The notes under the pieces: generated by a model | Told to the model about the DNA's origin: nothing | Seen by the model: only the letters and a program-made list of their open reading frames with translations | Databases searched by the model: none | Assembly (NCBI GenBank): GCA_028874365.1 | Contig: JAPPJZ010000021.1 | Span: 1-64,000 of the forward strand | Direction: 5' to 3' | DNA length: 64,000 nt | Source of the DNA: Chloroflexota bacterium | Lineage (GTDB): Bacteria; Chloroflexota; Dehalococcoidia; Bin125 | Shown: positions 24,765-34,300 of the stretch, in pieces | Numbering within the stretch: the stretch's first letter is position 1 | Layout of the letters: each line of letters opens with the position of its first letter | Position numbers and translations under genes: made by a program

Positions 24765-26072
24765 TCAGTCCTGACGCGGAGTATATGCAAGGTCGCTGAG
24801 TTCCCCGAGCTCTGCGGCGACGCGGTCTAGCTCGACGTCGCGCTGGTCAGAGGACTCGAGGTCGCGGATCGTCACACGGCCTTCAGCGAGGTCGCGGGCG
24901 CCGGCAATGATGGCGAAGCGAGCGCCGACCCGATTGGCCTGGCGCAGTTGGGCCTTGAGCGAGCGTCCACCGAAGGCGAGCGTGGCGGCGATGCCGTTGC
25001 GCCGGAGGTCGCCGGCGATGCTGGACGCGGCAAGGTCGGCGCCGTCTCCGAGAGCGGCGACGAGCACGTCGGTGGCGCTGTGGCCGTCCGGGGCGAGGCC
25101 CTGTTCGCGCAGGTGGTGGGCCATGCGCTCGATACCCATACCGAAGCCGATGCCCGGCGTCGGTGGTCCGCCAATCTGTTCGATCAGGCCGTCGTAGCGG
25201 CCGCCGGCCAAGACGGTGACCTGCGATCCCTCGATGTTGGCCGGGACGATCTCGAAGACGGTGTGGGTGTAGTAATCGAGCCCGCGCACGAGCGTCGGCT
25301 GTTCTTCGTAGGGGATACCGAGCGCCTCGAGGTGCGACTTGACTGATTCGTAGTAGGCCCCGGACTCGGGCCGCAGGTGGTCTGTGATCAGCGGGGCGCC
25401 ATCTTGATACGGCTTCGTCTGATCGTCCTTGCTGTCGAGTAGTCGCATGGGGGCTCGGTCCCAGCGCGCGCGATCATCGGGGGCGATGCTGTCGAGGTGG
25501 GGCTCAAAGTGTGCCTTGAGCATCGGCACGTAGGCGCGGCGATCCTCGGCGTCGCCGATGCTGTTGAGCAGGATCTTGAGGTCGGTGAGTCCCAGCGACT
25601 GGGCGACCCGCCAGCCGAGGTCGATCACTTCGGCGTCGAGCGCGGGGTCGCGCACGCCGATTGCTTCGACGCCGAACTGCGTGTGCTGACGGAAGCGGCC
25701 GGCCTGCGGGCGCTCGTAGCGGAAGATGGGCAGGTGATAGGCAAGCTTGACCGGCTGCGTCTGGTTGGCCATGCCGTGTTGCAGGTAGGCGCGGCAGACG
25801 GAGGCGGTGCCTTCGGGACGCAAGGCGAGTCGATCGCCGCCGCGGTCCTCGAAGATGTACATCTCCTTCTCGACGATGTCGGTGCCCTCGCCGACGCCGC
25901 GGGCGAAGAGGTCGGCCAGCTCGAAGGTGGGCGGCTCGATGAACCCGAAGCCGGCGAGTCTCGCCTGCTCGCGCGCGTGGTTGAGAATGTGGGCGTGGAT
26001 TCTGTAGTCCTCGGGCAGCAGATCGCGCGTCCCACGCGGGGTCTGGAACTGTCGGTTGCCGGAGGTGCTCAT
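24765..26072 (-). CDS. hisS: Histidyl-tRNA synthetase
   Basis: This class II synthetase charges tRNA-His. The 435-residue protein shows motif 1 (GFIEPPTFELADLFARGVGE), motif 2 (LRPEGTASVCRAYLQHG ... FRYERPQAGRFRQHTQFG), the histidine-specific LVRGLDYYTHTVFE and motif 3 (GIGFGMGIERMAHHL), then an anticodon-binding domain. It is divergent from rel with a ~98 bp gap and heads the hisS-prfA-prmC-esterase operon. Confidence 0.97.
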   Translation of the reverse strand: MSTSGNRQFQTPRGTRDLLPEDYRIHAHILNHAREQARLAGFGFIEPPTFELADLFARGVGEGTDIVEKEMYIFEDRGGDRLALRPEGTASVCRAYLQHGMANQTQPVKLAYHLPIFRYERPQAGRFRQHTQFGVEAIGVRDPALDAEVIDLGWRVAQSLGLTDLKILLNSIGDAEDRRAYVPMLKAHFEPHLDSIAPDDRARWDRAPMRLLDSKDDQTKPYQDGAPLITDHLRPESGAYYESVKSHLEALGIPYEEQPTLVRGLDYYTHTVFEIVPANIEGSQVTVLAGGRYDGLIEQIGGPPTPGIGFGMGIERMAHHLREQGLAPDGHSATDVLVAALGDGADLAASSIAGDLRRNGIAATLAFGGRSLKAQLRQANRVGARFAIIAGARDLAEGRVTIRDLESSDQRDVELDRVAAELGELSDLAYTPRQD

Positions 26073-26158
26073 GTTCGATCCTCAAACGTCATCGTACAGA
26101 CGCCCGTTGAGATTCCGCCTCGGTCATACTGCGTCGGCAGGTAAACGATTTGGCTTTG

Positions 26159-26164
26159 TATGAT
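26159..26164 (+). promoter_or_regulatory. -10 box (TATGAT) for probably leaderless rel
   Basis: TATGAT (5/6 match to TATAAT) ends exactly 6 bp before the rel ATG at 26171. A start point 7 nt downstream would be the A of the start codon. No good Shine-Dalgarno sequence lies between. The -35 region is weak (TCGGCA at 26134-26139). Confidence 0.6.
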
Positions 26165-26170
26165 CGACTT

Positions 26171-28375
26171 ATGGCAACGCAGACCGTGCCGGCGGAAGTT
26201 GTTGACCTGACCAAGCACCCGACGATCGACGTGTTGGTCGATGTGTTGGAGCAGTATCTCGCGCCGGTGGATCGCGACCGGGTGCTGGCGGCGTACGAGT
26301 ACGCCAAGGAGAAGCACGAAGGCCATCTCCGTCGATCCGGGCATCCGTACATTGAGCACCCCCTTGCGGCCGCGGTGACGTGCGCGGAGTTGCAGCTCGA
26401 CGTGCCGGCGTTGCAGGCTGCGCTGCTGCATGACGTGATGGAGGACTGCGGGGTGACGCGCTCGCAGCTGGTCAACGAGTTCGGGGTTGACGTGGCGAAG
26501 CTCGTGGATGGGGCGTCGAAGCTGTCGGCGCTTCAGCTTCCGCGAGTGACGGGCACGATCGACCGGGAGGTCCAGGCCGAGAACCTGCGCAAGATGTTCG
26601 TCGCGATGGCCGACGACGTGCGGGTTGTGATCGTCAAGCTGGCCGACCGGCTGCACAACATGCGCACGCTCGACGTGATGCGTCCGGAGCAGCAGGTGAG
26701 GATTTCGCGGGAGACGATGGAGATCTACGCACCGCTGGCGGCGCGGCTGGGGATCTGGCAGATTCGCGCGCAGCTTGAGGATCTTGCGTTCAAGTACCTC
26801 GAGCCTGCGGACTATCGGCGAATCTCCGAACTGGTCGCATCGCGGCGCCAGACGCGCGAGCGATACCTGGGTCAGATTCGCGTGCAACTGGAGAATGCGC
26901 TGGAGGGCGCGGGCCTGAGCGCGCAGGTTCGGGGACGGGTCAAGCATCTGTACTCGATCCACGAGAAGATCAAGAAGTACTCGGCGCAGGGCAAGTCGTT
27001 CGATGACATCTACGACCTGCTGGCGCTTCGCGTGCTGACCGACAGCACCAGCGATTGCTATGCGGTGCTGGGGGTTGTGCATGGACTCTGGCGTCCGTTG
27101 CCCGGGGAGTTTGACGACTACATCGCGAGCCCGCGGCCGAGCGGGTACCAGTCGCTGCACACGACGGCGTTCTGGTCCGCGTCGCACGCGGTGGAGGTGC
27201 AGATCCGCACGCACGACATGGACCAGGAGGCGGAGTACGGCGTCGCGGTTCACTGGGCCTATAAGGAGAACCGGCACAACGCGATGAACGACCGCGAGCG
27301 GATGTCGTGGTTGCGGCAGCTCGTGGAGTGGCAGGGAGAGCTCGCGGGTGCGGACGATTTCCTGGAGACGTTGCGCTCGGACGTGTTCCAGGACCAGGTC
27401 TTTGTGCATACGCCCAAGGGCGAGATCGTGGCTCTGCGCAGCGGCGCGACGCCGCTCGACTTCGCGTTTCGGATTCACACCGATGTCGGCTATCAATGCG
27501 TGGGCGCGAAGGTGAACGGGAGACTGGCACGTCTCTCGACTCCGTTGGAGAACGGGGATGTGGTCGAGATCGTGACCAGCCGCACAGCGCGCGGGCCGAG
27601 CCGCGACTGGCTGAACCCGGCGCTTGGCTACGTGACGACGCAACACGCGCGGACCAAGATCCGGCAGTGGTTCAATCGGCAGGCGCGGACGGAGAACATC
27701 GCCCGCGGACGGGACGAGCTTGAGCGCGAGCTGCGTCGGCTGAGCCTGCGACTGTCGAGCGTTGAATCGGAGGTGATGGAGGCGACGCGGGCGAAGTCGA
27801 TGGATGACGCGCTGGCGATGATCGGCGCGGGAGACATCACAGCGCACGCTGTGGCGCTCAAGGTGGCGGCCGCGGACGAAGAGGAAGTGAGCACCGATCC
27901 GGAAATCGAGGTCGTGGAACCGGCGAGCGCTCCGAGTGCGGATGCCGTGCATGTGCTGGGCGGGTCGAACATGCTGACCCGGCTCGCGCCTTGCTGTTCG
28001 CCGCAGGTTGGCGAGGAGATCACCGGGTTCATCACCCGCAGCCGCGGTGTGACGATTCATCGCAGTGAGTGTCCGAACATCCTCGCGGTGGGCGAGGACG
28101 CTCGAATCGTTCCGGTTCGGTGGAACACGTTCCGAGGCATGACGGAGGCGCGGCTCGAGGTGGTGGGCTGGGATCGCGTCGGACTGGCGCGCGACGTGGC
28201 GGCGATCTGCGCCGACGAGAACGTGAACATGGTCTCGTTCGTGACGGGGGAACCGGATCGCGGTGCAGTCACGTTGACGTTTACGGTGGAGGTCAGCGGT
28301 CTGCGACAGCTCCAGCGCGTGATGTCAAAGCTGGATGGTGTTCACGGGGTGATGAGCGTAGATCGCGAGCACTAG
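26171..28375 (+). CDS. rel: Bifunctional (p)ppGpp synthetase/hydrolase Rel
   Basis: Rel makes and degrades the stringent-response alarmone. I chose the ATG at 26171 (734 residues) over a TTG 21 bp upstream. Domains in order: HD hydrolase with LLHDVMED and KLADRLHNMRT, synthetase with VKHLYSIHEKIKKYS and SPRPSGYQSLHTT, TGS (VFVHTPKGEIVALRSGATPL), a helical and zinc-finger region (APCCSP, then SECPN) and a C-terminal ACT domain. The HD motif is intact, so hydrolase activity is expected. The start codon sits right after the -10. Confidence 0.96.
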   Translation: MATQTVPAEVVDLTKHPTIDVLVDVLEQYLAPVDRDRVLAAYEYAKEKHEGHLRRSGHPYIEHPLAAAVTCAELQLDVPALQAALLHDVMEDCGVTRSQLVNEFGVDVAKLVDGASKLSALQLPRVTGTIDREVQAENLRKMFVAMADDVRVVIVKLADRLHNMRTLDVMRPEQQVRISRETMEIYAPLAARLGIWQIRAQLEDLAFKYLEPADYRRISELVASRRQTRERYLGQIRVQLENALEGAGLSAQVRGRVKHLYSIHEKIKKYSAQGKSFDDIYDLLALRVLTDSTSDCYAVLGVVHGLWRPLPGEFDDYIASPRPSGYQSLHTTAFWSASHAVEVQIRTHDMDQEAEYGVAVHWAYKENRHNAMNDRERMSWLRQLVEWQGELAGADDFLETLRSDVFQDQVFVHTPKGEIVALRSGATPLDFAFRIHTDVGYQCVGAKVNGRLARLSTPLENGDVVEIVTSRTARGPSRDWLNPALGYVTTQHARTKIRQWFNRQARTENIARGRDELERELRRLSLRLSSVESEVMEATRAKSMDDALAMIGAGDITAHAVALKVAAADEEEVSTDPEIEVVEPASAPSADAVHVLGGSNMLTRLAPCCSPQVGEEITGFITRSRGVTIHRSECPNILAVGEDARIVPVRWNTFRGMTEARLEVVGWDRVGLARDVAAICADENVNMVSFVTGEPDRGAVTLTFTVEVSGLRQLQRVMSKLDGVHGVMSVDREH

Positions 28376-28386
28376 GAGCGCTCGCG
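28364..28386. terminator. Stem-loop between convergent rel and aminotransferase genes
   Basis: CGCGAGC (28364-28370) pairs with GCTCGCG (28380-28386) around a 9-nt loop that contains the rel stop. The next gene ends at 28387. It could act as a short bidirectional terminator, but no T-tract is present on either side. Confidence 0.4.
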
Positions 28387-29520
28387 TCAGGGCTTGAGCG
28401 CTGCGACCAGCCGATCGATGTCGGACTCGGGCGTGTAGAAGTGTGGGGAGGCGCGCAGGCGTCCGAAGCGGACGGCGGTGATGATTCCCGAGTCCTGGAG
28501 TCGTTCCCAGGTCTCGTCGACCGTCTCTTTGGCGGCGAGTTCTTCCGGCGGGTCGAAGATGACGATGCCGCTGCGTTCTGAGTCGCTCCAGGGAGAGAAC
28601 ACGACGCAACCGGCGTCTTCCAGGGCCGCACGCAGGTAGGAGGTCACGGACTCCAACTGGGCCCAGACGTTGTCAATGCCGACGTTGAGCAGATGGCGCA
28701 CCGAGGCTCGCAAGCCGAGCATGGTGGCGGTTGGCGTGGCGCCGGGCTCGAAGCGTGAAGCGGTTGGCGAGAGAATCAGTTCCTCGTTACCGGCGGCGAG
28801 TCCGCCGTCCATGCTGTTTGCTCCGAGCACCGGCGGGATGAGCCCGTCGATCAGTTCTTCGCGGATGTAGAGGATGCCCGAGCCGGTTGGACCGAGCAGC
28901 CACTTGTGGCCACCTGCGGCGAGGATGTCGATGTCGTCCTCGGCCACGTTGACGGGCAGCGCGCCGGCTGACTGGATGGCGTCGACGGAGAGCAGGCCGC
29001 CGACGGCGTGAACGGCGTCGGCGATCGGTCGCAGGTTGGAGCGGAAGCCGCTGCCCCATTGCACGTGCGAGATGCCGACCAGCCTGGTTCGCTCGTTGAC
29101 GGCGGAGATGATGTCTTCGGTTGGTATGCGGCCGTCTTCCTGCTGGTAGACGATGTCCAGCTCGACGCCGCGTTGCTGCAACATGTTGTAGAAGTGGCGA
29201 TTCGATGGATACTCGGCGTCGGTGACGAGGACGCGGTCTCCGTCCTGCAGGTTCAGTGCGCCGGCCGAAACGGACACCCCGGTGGCGGTGTTGGGGACGA
29301 ATGCGATCTCAACGGGGCTGCGTGCGCCGATCAACTCGGCCGATACCGACCGAAAGTCATCCATGTCTTCCATCCAGGTCGAGCCGAAGTAGCCGGCGCG
29401 TCCGGCCTGGTCGGCGTAGTCGTGGACGGCCTGGGCGACGTCGGCGGGCAGCGGCGAGACTCCGGCGTGGTTGAAGAAGGCGAGGCCGCTGTCGAGGACG
29501 GGGTAGGTGTTGGTGGTCAT
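28387..29520 (-). CDS. Class V PLP-dependent aminotransferase (cysteine desulfurase/isopenicillin epimerase-like)
   Basis: The 377-residue protein has the fold-type I features of class V enzymes: FFNHAGVSPLP at the N-terminus, SHVQWGSGF, and the PLP lysine in AAGGHKWLLGPTGSG, followed by GILYIREELI. It lacks an obvious cysteine-desulfurase catalytic-loop cysteine near the C-terminus, so a selenocysteine lyase/epimerase-like role is as likely. I chose the ATG at 29520, with GGAGAG 6 bp upstream. It is divergent from comM. Exact substrate unknown. Confidence 0.86.
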   Translation of the reverse strand: MTTNTYPVLDSGLAFFNHAGVSPLPADVAQAVHDYADQAGRAGYFGSTWMEDMDDFRSVSAELIGARSPVEIAFVPNTATGVSVSAGALNLQDGDRVLVTDAEYPSNRHFYNMLQQRGVELDIVYQQEDGRIPTEDIISAVNERTRLVGISHVQWGSGFRSNLRPIADAVHAVGGLLSVDAIQSAGALPVNVAEDDIDILAAGGHKWLLGPTGSGILYIREELIDGLIPPVLGANSMDGGLAAGNEELILSPTASRFEPGATPTATMLGLRASVRHLLNVGIDNVWAQLESVTSYLRAALEDAGCVVFSPWSDSERSGIVIFDPPEELAAKETVDETWERLQDSGIITAVRFGRLRASPHFYTPESDIDRLVAALKP

Positions 29521-29579
29521 GGTTGGCTCTCCAACCGACAGAGTACAGACAGGCTGTGAGGCAACGAGAGGCGAAGAGG

Positions 29580-29635
29580 TTGCGCTGTGACGAATACGTG
29601 TTCTATGATGCTGAAGAGACAAGAACACACGTTTC
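29580..29635 (+). promoter_or_regulatory. comM promoter with LexA-like operator
   Basis: TTGCGC (29580-29585), 18 bp, then TATGAT (29604-29609) form a plausible promoter. AGAACACACGTTTC at 29622-29635 matches 12 of 14 positions of the Gram-positive LexA consensus CGAACRNRYGTTYG and lies just past the expected start point. GTGTTCT also occurs at 29598-29604 and 29642-29648, giving inverted copies of AGAACAC. Binding by LexA is inferred. Confidence 0.5.
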
Positions 29636-29673
29636 GTGGATGTGTTCTAGCGAGCGCGAAGGGCAAAAGGGAC

Positions 29674-31227
29674 ATGCATACGCGAGTCAACGGCGGCGCG
29701 GTCATCGGACTGGATGGAGCACCGATCTGCGTGGAAGTGGATATCTCGGCCGGGATGCCCAAGACGACGATCGTCGGACTGCCCGACGCAGCGGTCGACG
29801 AGGCGCGCGCGCGGGTGCGTTCGGCGATCCGCAATGCCGGCGCCGGTTTCCCGACGAAGCGGGTGACGGTCAATCTGGCGCCGGCGCACATCCGCAAAGA
29901 AGGCGCGGGGTACGACCTGCCGATCGCGGTGGGGATGCTGGTCGCCACGGGTCAGGTCTGCGAGTCGGCGGTGCAAGACACGCTGTTCCTGGGGGAACTC
30001 GCGCTTGACGGTGAGCTGCGTCACGTTCGCGGTGTGCTCTCGGTGGCGGCGGCTGCACGGGACGCTTCGGTGCGGCGGATCGTGGTGCCGAGGGTCGATG
30101 CGGAGGAGGCGTCGTTGATCGATGGGATCGAGGTCGTGGCGGTCGACTCGTTGCGGGACTGGATCGAACTGGCGACGGAGGAGCGGCCGCTGGCGGACGC
30201 GATCTGGCCGGCGACGAATCCGATGGAGGACGATCCGGGATCGGCGCACGACGGCCATGATTTCTCGGATGTCCGCGGGCAGGAACATGTGAAGCGGGCG
30301 TTGGAGGTCGCGGCGGCCGGCGGTCACAACCTGTTGATGTGCGGTCCGCCGGGCGCGGGCAAGACGCTGCTGGCCTCGTGTCTGCCAGGCATCCTGCCGC
30401 CGTTGACGACGCAGGAAGCGCTCGAGGTGACGAAGATCGCGTCGGTCGCCGGAATGACCGGTGGGAACAGGCTGATCCGTGAACGACCGTTTCGGGCACC
30501 GCATCACACGATCTCGAATGCCGGTCTGGTCGGCGGCGGGCAGCGTCTGCGGCCGGGTGAGGTGACGATGGCGCATCGGGGGGTGCTTTTTCTCGACGAG
30601 TTGCCGGAGTTCTCGGTTCGGGCGCTGGAGACGATGCGCCAGCCACTTGAGGACCGGCATATCACGATCTCGCGGGCACACGGCACCGTGACGTATCCGG
30701 CTGATATCTGCCTGGTGGCAGCGATGAACCCCTGTCCGTGCGGGAACTTCGGGACGGCGCAGCACTGCACCTGCTCGGACGGCGCGGTGTACCGGTATCA
30801 GCGCCGGATCTCGGGGCCAGTGCTGGATCGCATCGACCTGTTCGTCGATGTTCCGAGGGTCGAGGTTCAGAAGCTCATGGAGTCCGCCAATGGTGCTGCG
30901 CCACCGAACGCGGAGCCTTCGTCGGACGTTCGGCAGCGCGTGGTGTCGGCGCGTCGCGTGCAGCAGCAGCGATTTGGGGAGTGCGGGCCCAATGCGAATG
31001 CGTCACTCTCGGCTCGAGAGGTGAATCAATACTGCTACGACCTGCTGGACGATCGGGCGAGGACCCTGATCCAGGAGGCGGTGGATCGGCTGAGCTTGTC
31101 AGCGCGCGGATTTCACAGGGTGCTCAAGGTGGCGCGAACGATTTCCGACCTGGCTGAGTCCGACGTGATCACGGCTCAGCATGTTGCGGAGGCGGTCCAG
31201 TATCGGAGACGATCGAAGCTCGCGTAG
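29674..31227 (+). CDS. comM: YifB/ComM-family Mg-chelatase-like AAA+ ATPase
   Basis: ComM is a hexameric helicase that promotes branch migration during integration of transforming DNA. I chose the ATG at 29674 (517 residues), which gives the family N-terminus MHTRVNGGAVIGLDGAPICV and has an AAAAGGG just upstream. The longer GTG frame would start within the promoter. Features are the Lon-protease-like N-terminal domain (VGLPDAAVDEARARV), Walker A GPPGAGKT, RAPHHTISNAGLVGGG, FLDELPEF, MNPCPCGNFG with its cysteines, and a C-terminal helical domain. Presence suggests natural competence, if expressed. Confidence 0.93.
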   Translation: MHTRVNGGAVIGLDGAPICVEVDISAGMPKTTIVGLPDAAVDEARARVRSAIRNAGAGFPTKRVTVNLAPAHIRKEGAGYDLPIAVGMLVATGQVCESAVQDTLFLGELALDGELRHVRGVLSVAAAARDASVRRIVVPRVDAEEASLIDGIEVVAVDSLRDWIELATEERPLADAIWPATNPMEDDPGSAHDGHDFSDVRGQEHVKRALEVAAAGGHNLLMCGPPGAGKTLLASCLPGILPPLTTQEALEVTKIASVAGMTGGNRLIRERPFRAPHHTISNAGLVGGGQRLRPGEVTMAHRGVLFLDELPEFSVRALETMRQPLEDRHITISRAHGTVTYPADICLVAAMNPCPCGNFGTAQHCTCSDGAVYRYQRRISGPVLDRIDLFVDVPRVEVQKLMESANGAAPPNAEPSSDVRQRVVSARRVQQQRFGECGPNANASLSAREVNQYCYDLLDDRARTLIQEAVDRLSLSARGFHRVLKVARTISDLAESDVITAQHVAEAVQYRRRSKLA

Positions 31228-31247
31228 CCGGAGAGGAGATGAGACTT

Positions 31248-33224
31248 ATGGGCACGGACAAGTCATCGGGCGGATTTGCGCCGTTGAACTGGATAGCGCG
31301 TAGGGCGCGGTCGGCGTATCACTGTGAGATTTCATGCGACGACGCGTGCTTCCGGCCGGTTCCGAACCGGAGCGGCAACGAGCCGTTCGCGGCGATTCTG
31401 AACCGTCGGATATCGCGGCGTTCGTTGGTCAGGGCAACCATCGCCGGAGCCCCGCTGCTGGCGCTGAGCACGTCGCCGCTTGGCTCGCAGATATTCGGTT
31501 CGGCGCCGCTGACGAACAAGGCCGACGCGGCGTTCAGCACCGTCGGCCTGGAGAGCATCCCTCACGACAATGAGGATGTGATCAACGCGGCGGATGGCTA
31601 CGGCTCGAACGTCATCATCCGTTGGGGGGACGGCGTGGTTCCGGGTGCGCCGGCGTTCAGCCTCAACGGCCAGACTGCCGAAGCGGCGGCCAAGCAGTTC
31701 GGCTTCAACTGCGACTACAACGGCTTCTTCCCCCTGTTGCCGGGACAGAGCCAGCGCGGTCTGCTCGGGGTCAATCACGAGTACACCAGCGGAGTCGACA
31801 TGTTCCCCGGTTACGACGCTGAGAACGTGACCGCCGAGCAGGCGGCGATCGAGATCGCCTCGCACGGCATGTCGGTCGTCGAGGTCTCGCGCAACGAGGA
31901 CGGGTCGTGGTCGTACAACCCGTCGTCGTCGCACAACTTCCGGCTCACGGGTGAGACTCCGATGATGCTGACCGGGCCGGGCGCCGGCAGCGCCTACACC
32001 ATCACGAGGGCCGACCCGACGGGCGCCGCCGTGCTGGGCACGCTGAACAACTGCGCCGGTGGCCGCACGCCGTGGGGCACGATCCTGACCGCCGAGGAGA
32101 ACTTCAACCAGTACTTCGCCAACGCCGGCGAGGAGACCCGCGCCGCCCGGTACGGGATTCCCTCGGCTGGGTCACGCCGACACTGGGAAGACTTCTATGA
32201 CCGGTTTGATTTGAACGCTGAGCCGAACGAGCCGAATCGCTTCGGATACCTGGTCGAGATCGACCCGTACGACCCAACGTATGCCCCTCGCAAGCACACC
32301 GCGATGGGTCGATTCAAGCACGAGGCCGCAACGGTCACGCTGTCCGACGACGGCCGGGCAGTGGTCTACTCGGGAGACGACGAGCGATTCGACTACGTGT
32401 ACAAGTTCATCAGCAACGATCGATACAACATCTTCAGCCGCTCGGCGAACCTCGACCTGCTGTCGTCGGGCACGCTCTACGTGGCGAGGTTCAACGACGA
32501 CGGCAGCGGCGAGTGGCTGCCGTTGGTCGCCGGTACCGGCCCGCTGTTCACCTGGACCAACGCCGGGATCGCCAGTTTCACTCGTCTGGCCGCCGATGCC
32601 GTCGGTGCGACGCCGATGGATCGGCCCGAGGACATCGAGGTCAACCCGGTCAACCACCGCGTCTACATCGCGCTGACGAACAACACTGAGCGGGCGTCAG
32701 AGGCGGTTGACGGCGCCAACCCGCGCGGTCCGAACACGCACGGACACATCCTCGAGCTGACCGAGAACGGCGGCGACGCGGCTTCCCGGCGGTTCACCTG
32801 GGACATCTTCATCCTCTGCGGCGACCCGTCCGACTCGGATCAGGAGACCTACTTCGCCGGCTTTGACCAGAGCGAGCTCGACTCGATCTCTGCGCCGGAC
32901 AACCTGGCGGTCGACGCCAACGGCAACCTCTGGATCTCAACCGACGGTCAGCCGAGCAAGCTGGGACAGGCGGACTCGATCTACGTGGTGCCGACGGCCG
33001 GACCGGAGCGCGGTCGAATTCGCCGATTCATGACCGGCGTGCCCGGAGGCGAACTTGCCGGTCCCGAGTTCACTCCCGACTTCGCGACGCTCTTCGTTAG
33101 CGTGCAGCATCCGGGCGAGGGCGACGGACTCGACGAGCCGTCCAGCACGTTCCCGGATGGCGACTTCCCGCGGCCGAGCGTGGTCGCGGCATACAAGAGC
33201 GACGGCGGGGTGGTCGGCACCTAG
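31248..33224 (+). CDS. phoX: PhoX-family (DUF839) phosphatase, Tat-exported
   Basis: PhoX enzymes are calcium- and iron-dependent periplasmic alkaline phosphatases. I chose the ATG at 31248 because GGAGAGGAG lies 9 bp upstream; the ATG at 31239 touches that site. The product has 658 residues. After an N-terminal leader with CDDAC comes a twin-arginine signal (SRRSLVRATIAGAPLLALS). The mature protein shows VNHEYTSGVDMF, the hallmark LNNCAGGRTPWGTILTAEEN, GRFKHEAATV and DANGNLWISTDGQ. No Pho box was found. It follows comM after ~20 bp but probably is not functionally linked. Confidence 0.92.
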   Translation: MGTDKSSGGFAPLNWIARRARSAYHCEISCDDACFRPVPNRSGNEPFAAILNRRISRRSLVRATIAGAPLLALSTSPLGSQIFGSAPLTNKADAAFSTVGLESIPHDNEDVINAADGYGSNVIIRWGDGVVPGAPAFSLNGQTAEAAAKQFGFNCDYNGFFPLLPGQSQRGLLGVNHEYTSGVDMFPGYDAENVTAEQAAIEIASHGMSVVEVSRNEDGSWSYNPSSSHNFRLTGETPMMLTGPGAGSAYTITRADPTGAAVLGTLNNCAGGRTPWGTILTAEENFNQYFANAGEETRAARYGIPSAGSRRHWEDFYDRFDLNAEPNEPNRFGYLVEIDPYDPTYAPRKHTAMGRFKHEAATVTLSDDGRAVVYSGDDERFDYVYKFISNDRYNIFSRSANLDLLSSGTLYVARFNDDGSGEWLPLVAGTGPLFTWTNAGIASFTRLAADAVGATPMDRPEDIEVNPVNHRVYIALTNNTERASEAVDGANPRGPNTHGHILELTENGGDAASRRFTWDIFILCGDPSDSDQETYFAGFDQSELDSISAPDNLAVDANGNLWISTDGQPSKLGQADSIYVVPTAGPERGRIRRFMTGVPGGELAGPEFTPDFATLFVSVQHPGEGDGLDEPSSTFPDGDFPRPSVVAAYKSDGGVVGT

Positions 33225-33267
33225 ATACGGCGTTGTGGTCAATCGTCGGTGATATCGTGACCACTCG

Positions 33268-33342
33268 GCCCCCGTAGCTCAGGGGATAGAGCACCGGCCT
33301 CCGGAGCCGGGTGCGTAGGTTCGAATCCTACCGGGGGCGCCA
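33268..33342 (+). tRNA. tRNA-Arg (anticodon CCG)
   Basis: The acceptor stem pairs GCCCCCG (33268-33274) with CGGGGGC (33332-33338); the discriminator is G and CCA is encoded (33340-33342). The D arm has TAGCTCAGGGGATAGAGCA. The anticodon stem CCGGC/GCCGG encloses CTCCGGA with anticodon CCG at 33301-33303. The T arm is GTAGG-TTCGAAT-CCTAC. An inverted repeat GTGGTC (33235-33240)/GACCAC (33259-33264) lies just upstream. Confidence 0.97.
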
Positions 33343-33354
33343 CGACGGCTGCGC

Positions 33355-34230
33355 TCAATCGGTTCGCCAGGTGATGAGCATCCCGTTCGACGGCGTACGC
33401 CATGTGAGCCGGTACCCCTGACTGCGGTCGAACAGGTCATCGAGGTGAGGGCGAATGCGTTCGCCTGCTGGATGTCCGGACGGTAGCCCGAGCTCGTCCA
33501 GCGCCATCCGAACGGCGTCGTCGTCGCTACTGACCCGCATTGCCGGCCAGGTGAAGGGCTCGTCAACGACTTGAACGTCGGGCGCGATCCCGAGTTTCCA
33601 GATCACCGGCAGCAGTTCGCGAAAGCCGGGCGAGGGCTCCTCCGGCTCGCCGAAGGCGACTTCGAACAGTTCGGCGTTCACGTTGGGCGGGGGCACGGTC
33701 CAGGTGAAGATGATGACCCGGTGGCGAGCGGCGTCATTGAGCGCGCGAACAAACGCCTCGATGTCGGATATGAAGTAGGTGACGTCGGCAGTGATGACCA
33801 GGTCGGCCTGCACATCTTCCTCGGTCGGCCAACGTGATGGCAGGACGGTCGCGTTGTCGATGCCGAAGTCGGCGACCGCCAGTCGAAACTGCTCGCGCAT
33901 CGCAGCCGACGGCTCGACGTTCAGGAGCGACCGGGCACGCAAGGCGAAGGGCAGACCGATTCGGCCGGCTCCGCCTCCGACTTCGATGACATCGTGATTG
34001 GATTTTACATAACGGAGGGCCGCTGCCAGCAAGGGTTCCGGTTCGCGGTGCGGATCGAAGCGGTAGCCGGGCGCATAGCGTTCCCAATAGGACTCATCGA
34101 ACGGATTGTTGAGCCGTTGCTGTTGGCTCGCGCGCGCGAGCACCATCTCGTTGTAGTGTGCCGCGGGGTCCATCTCCGGCTCGCCTCGATTCGCTGTTGG
34201 CGGTTGCCTGCTGTCGGTCGGCGTCGTCAT
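33355..34230 (-). CDS. SAM-dependent class I methyltransferase
   Basis: The product has up to 291 residues from the ATG at 34230; an internal ATG at 34173 is an alternative, and neither has a good ribosome binding site. The SAM-binding motif I is VIEVGGGAGRIGLPFA, followed by an acidic residue in NVEPS and a later ADLVITADVTYFISD as motif II. The region after it is not specific for any substrate I can name. It lies 12 bp downstream of tRNA-Arg on the opposite strand. Confidence 0.8.
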   Translation of the reverse strand: MTTPTDSRQPPTANRGEPEMDPAAHYNEMVLARASQQQRLNNPFDESYWERYAPGYRFDPHREPEPLLAAALRYVKSNHDVIEVGGGAGRIGLPFALRARSLLNVEPSAAMREQFRLAVADFGIDNATVLPSRWPTEEDVQADLVITADVTYFISDIEAFVRALNDAARHRVIIFTWTVPPPNVNAELFEVAFGEPEEPSPGFRELLPVIWKLGIAPDVQVVDEPFTWPAMRVSSDDDAVRMALDELGLPSGHPAGERIRPHLDDLFDRSQGYRLTWRTPSNGMLITWRTD

Positions 34231-34300
34231 AACGTGGGGCGGTGATAGCGTAGGTCTTTGGATGCCACCCGTCTGAACCCGGCATCGGAAGGGACGCTCG

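Noticed and set aside
26069-28060. 663-codon minus-strand open frame opposite rel
   Set aside because: It is the antisense shadow of rel. It has no motifs, is Arg/His-rich as expected from high G+C, and rel is fully supported.
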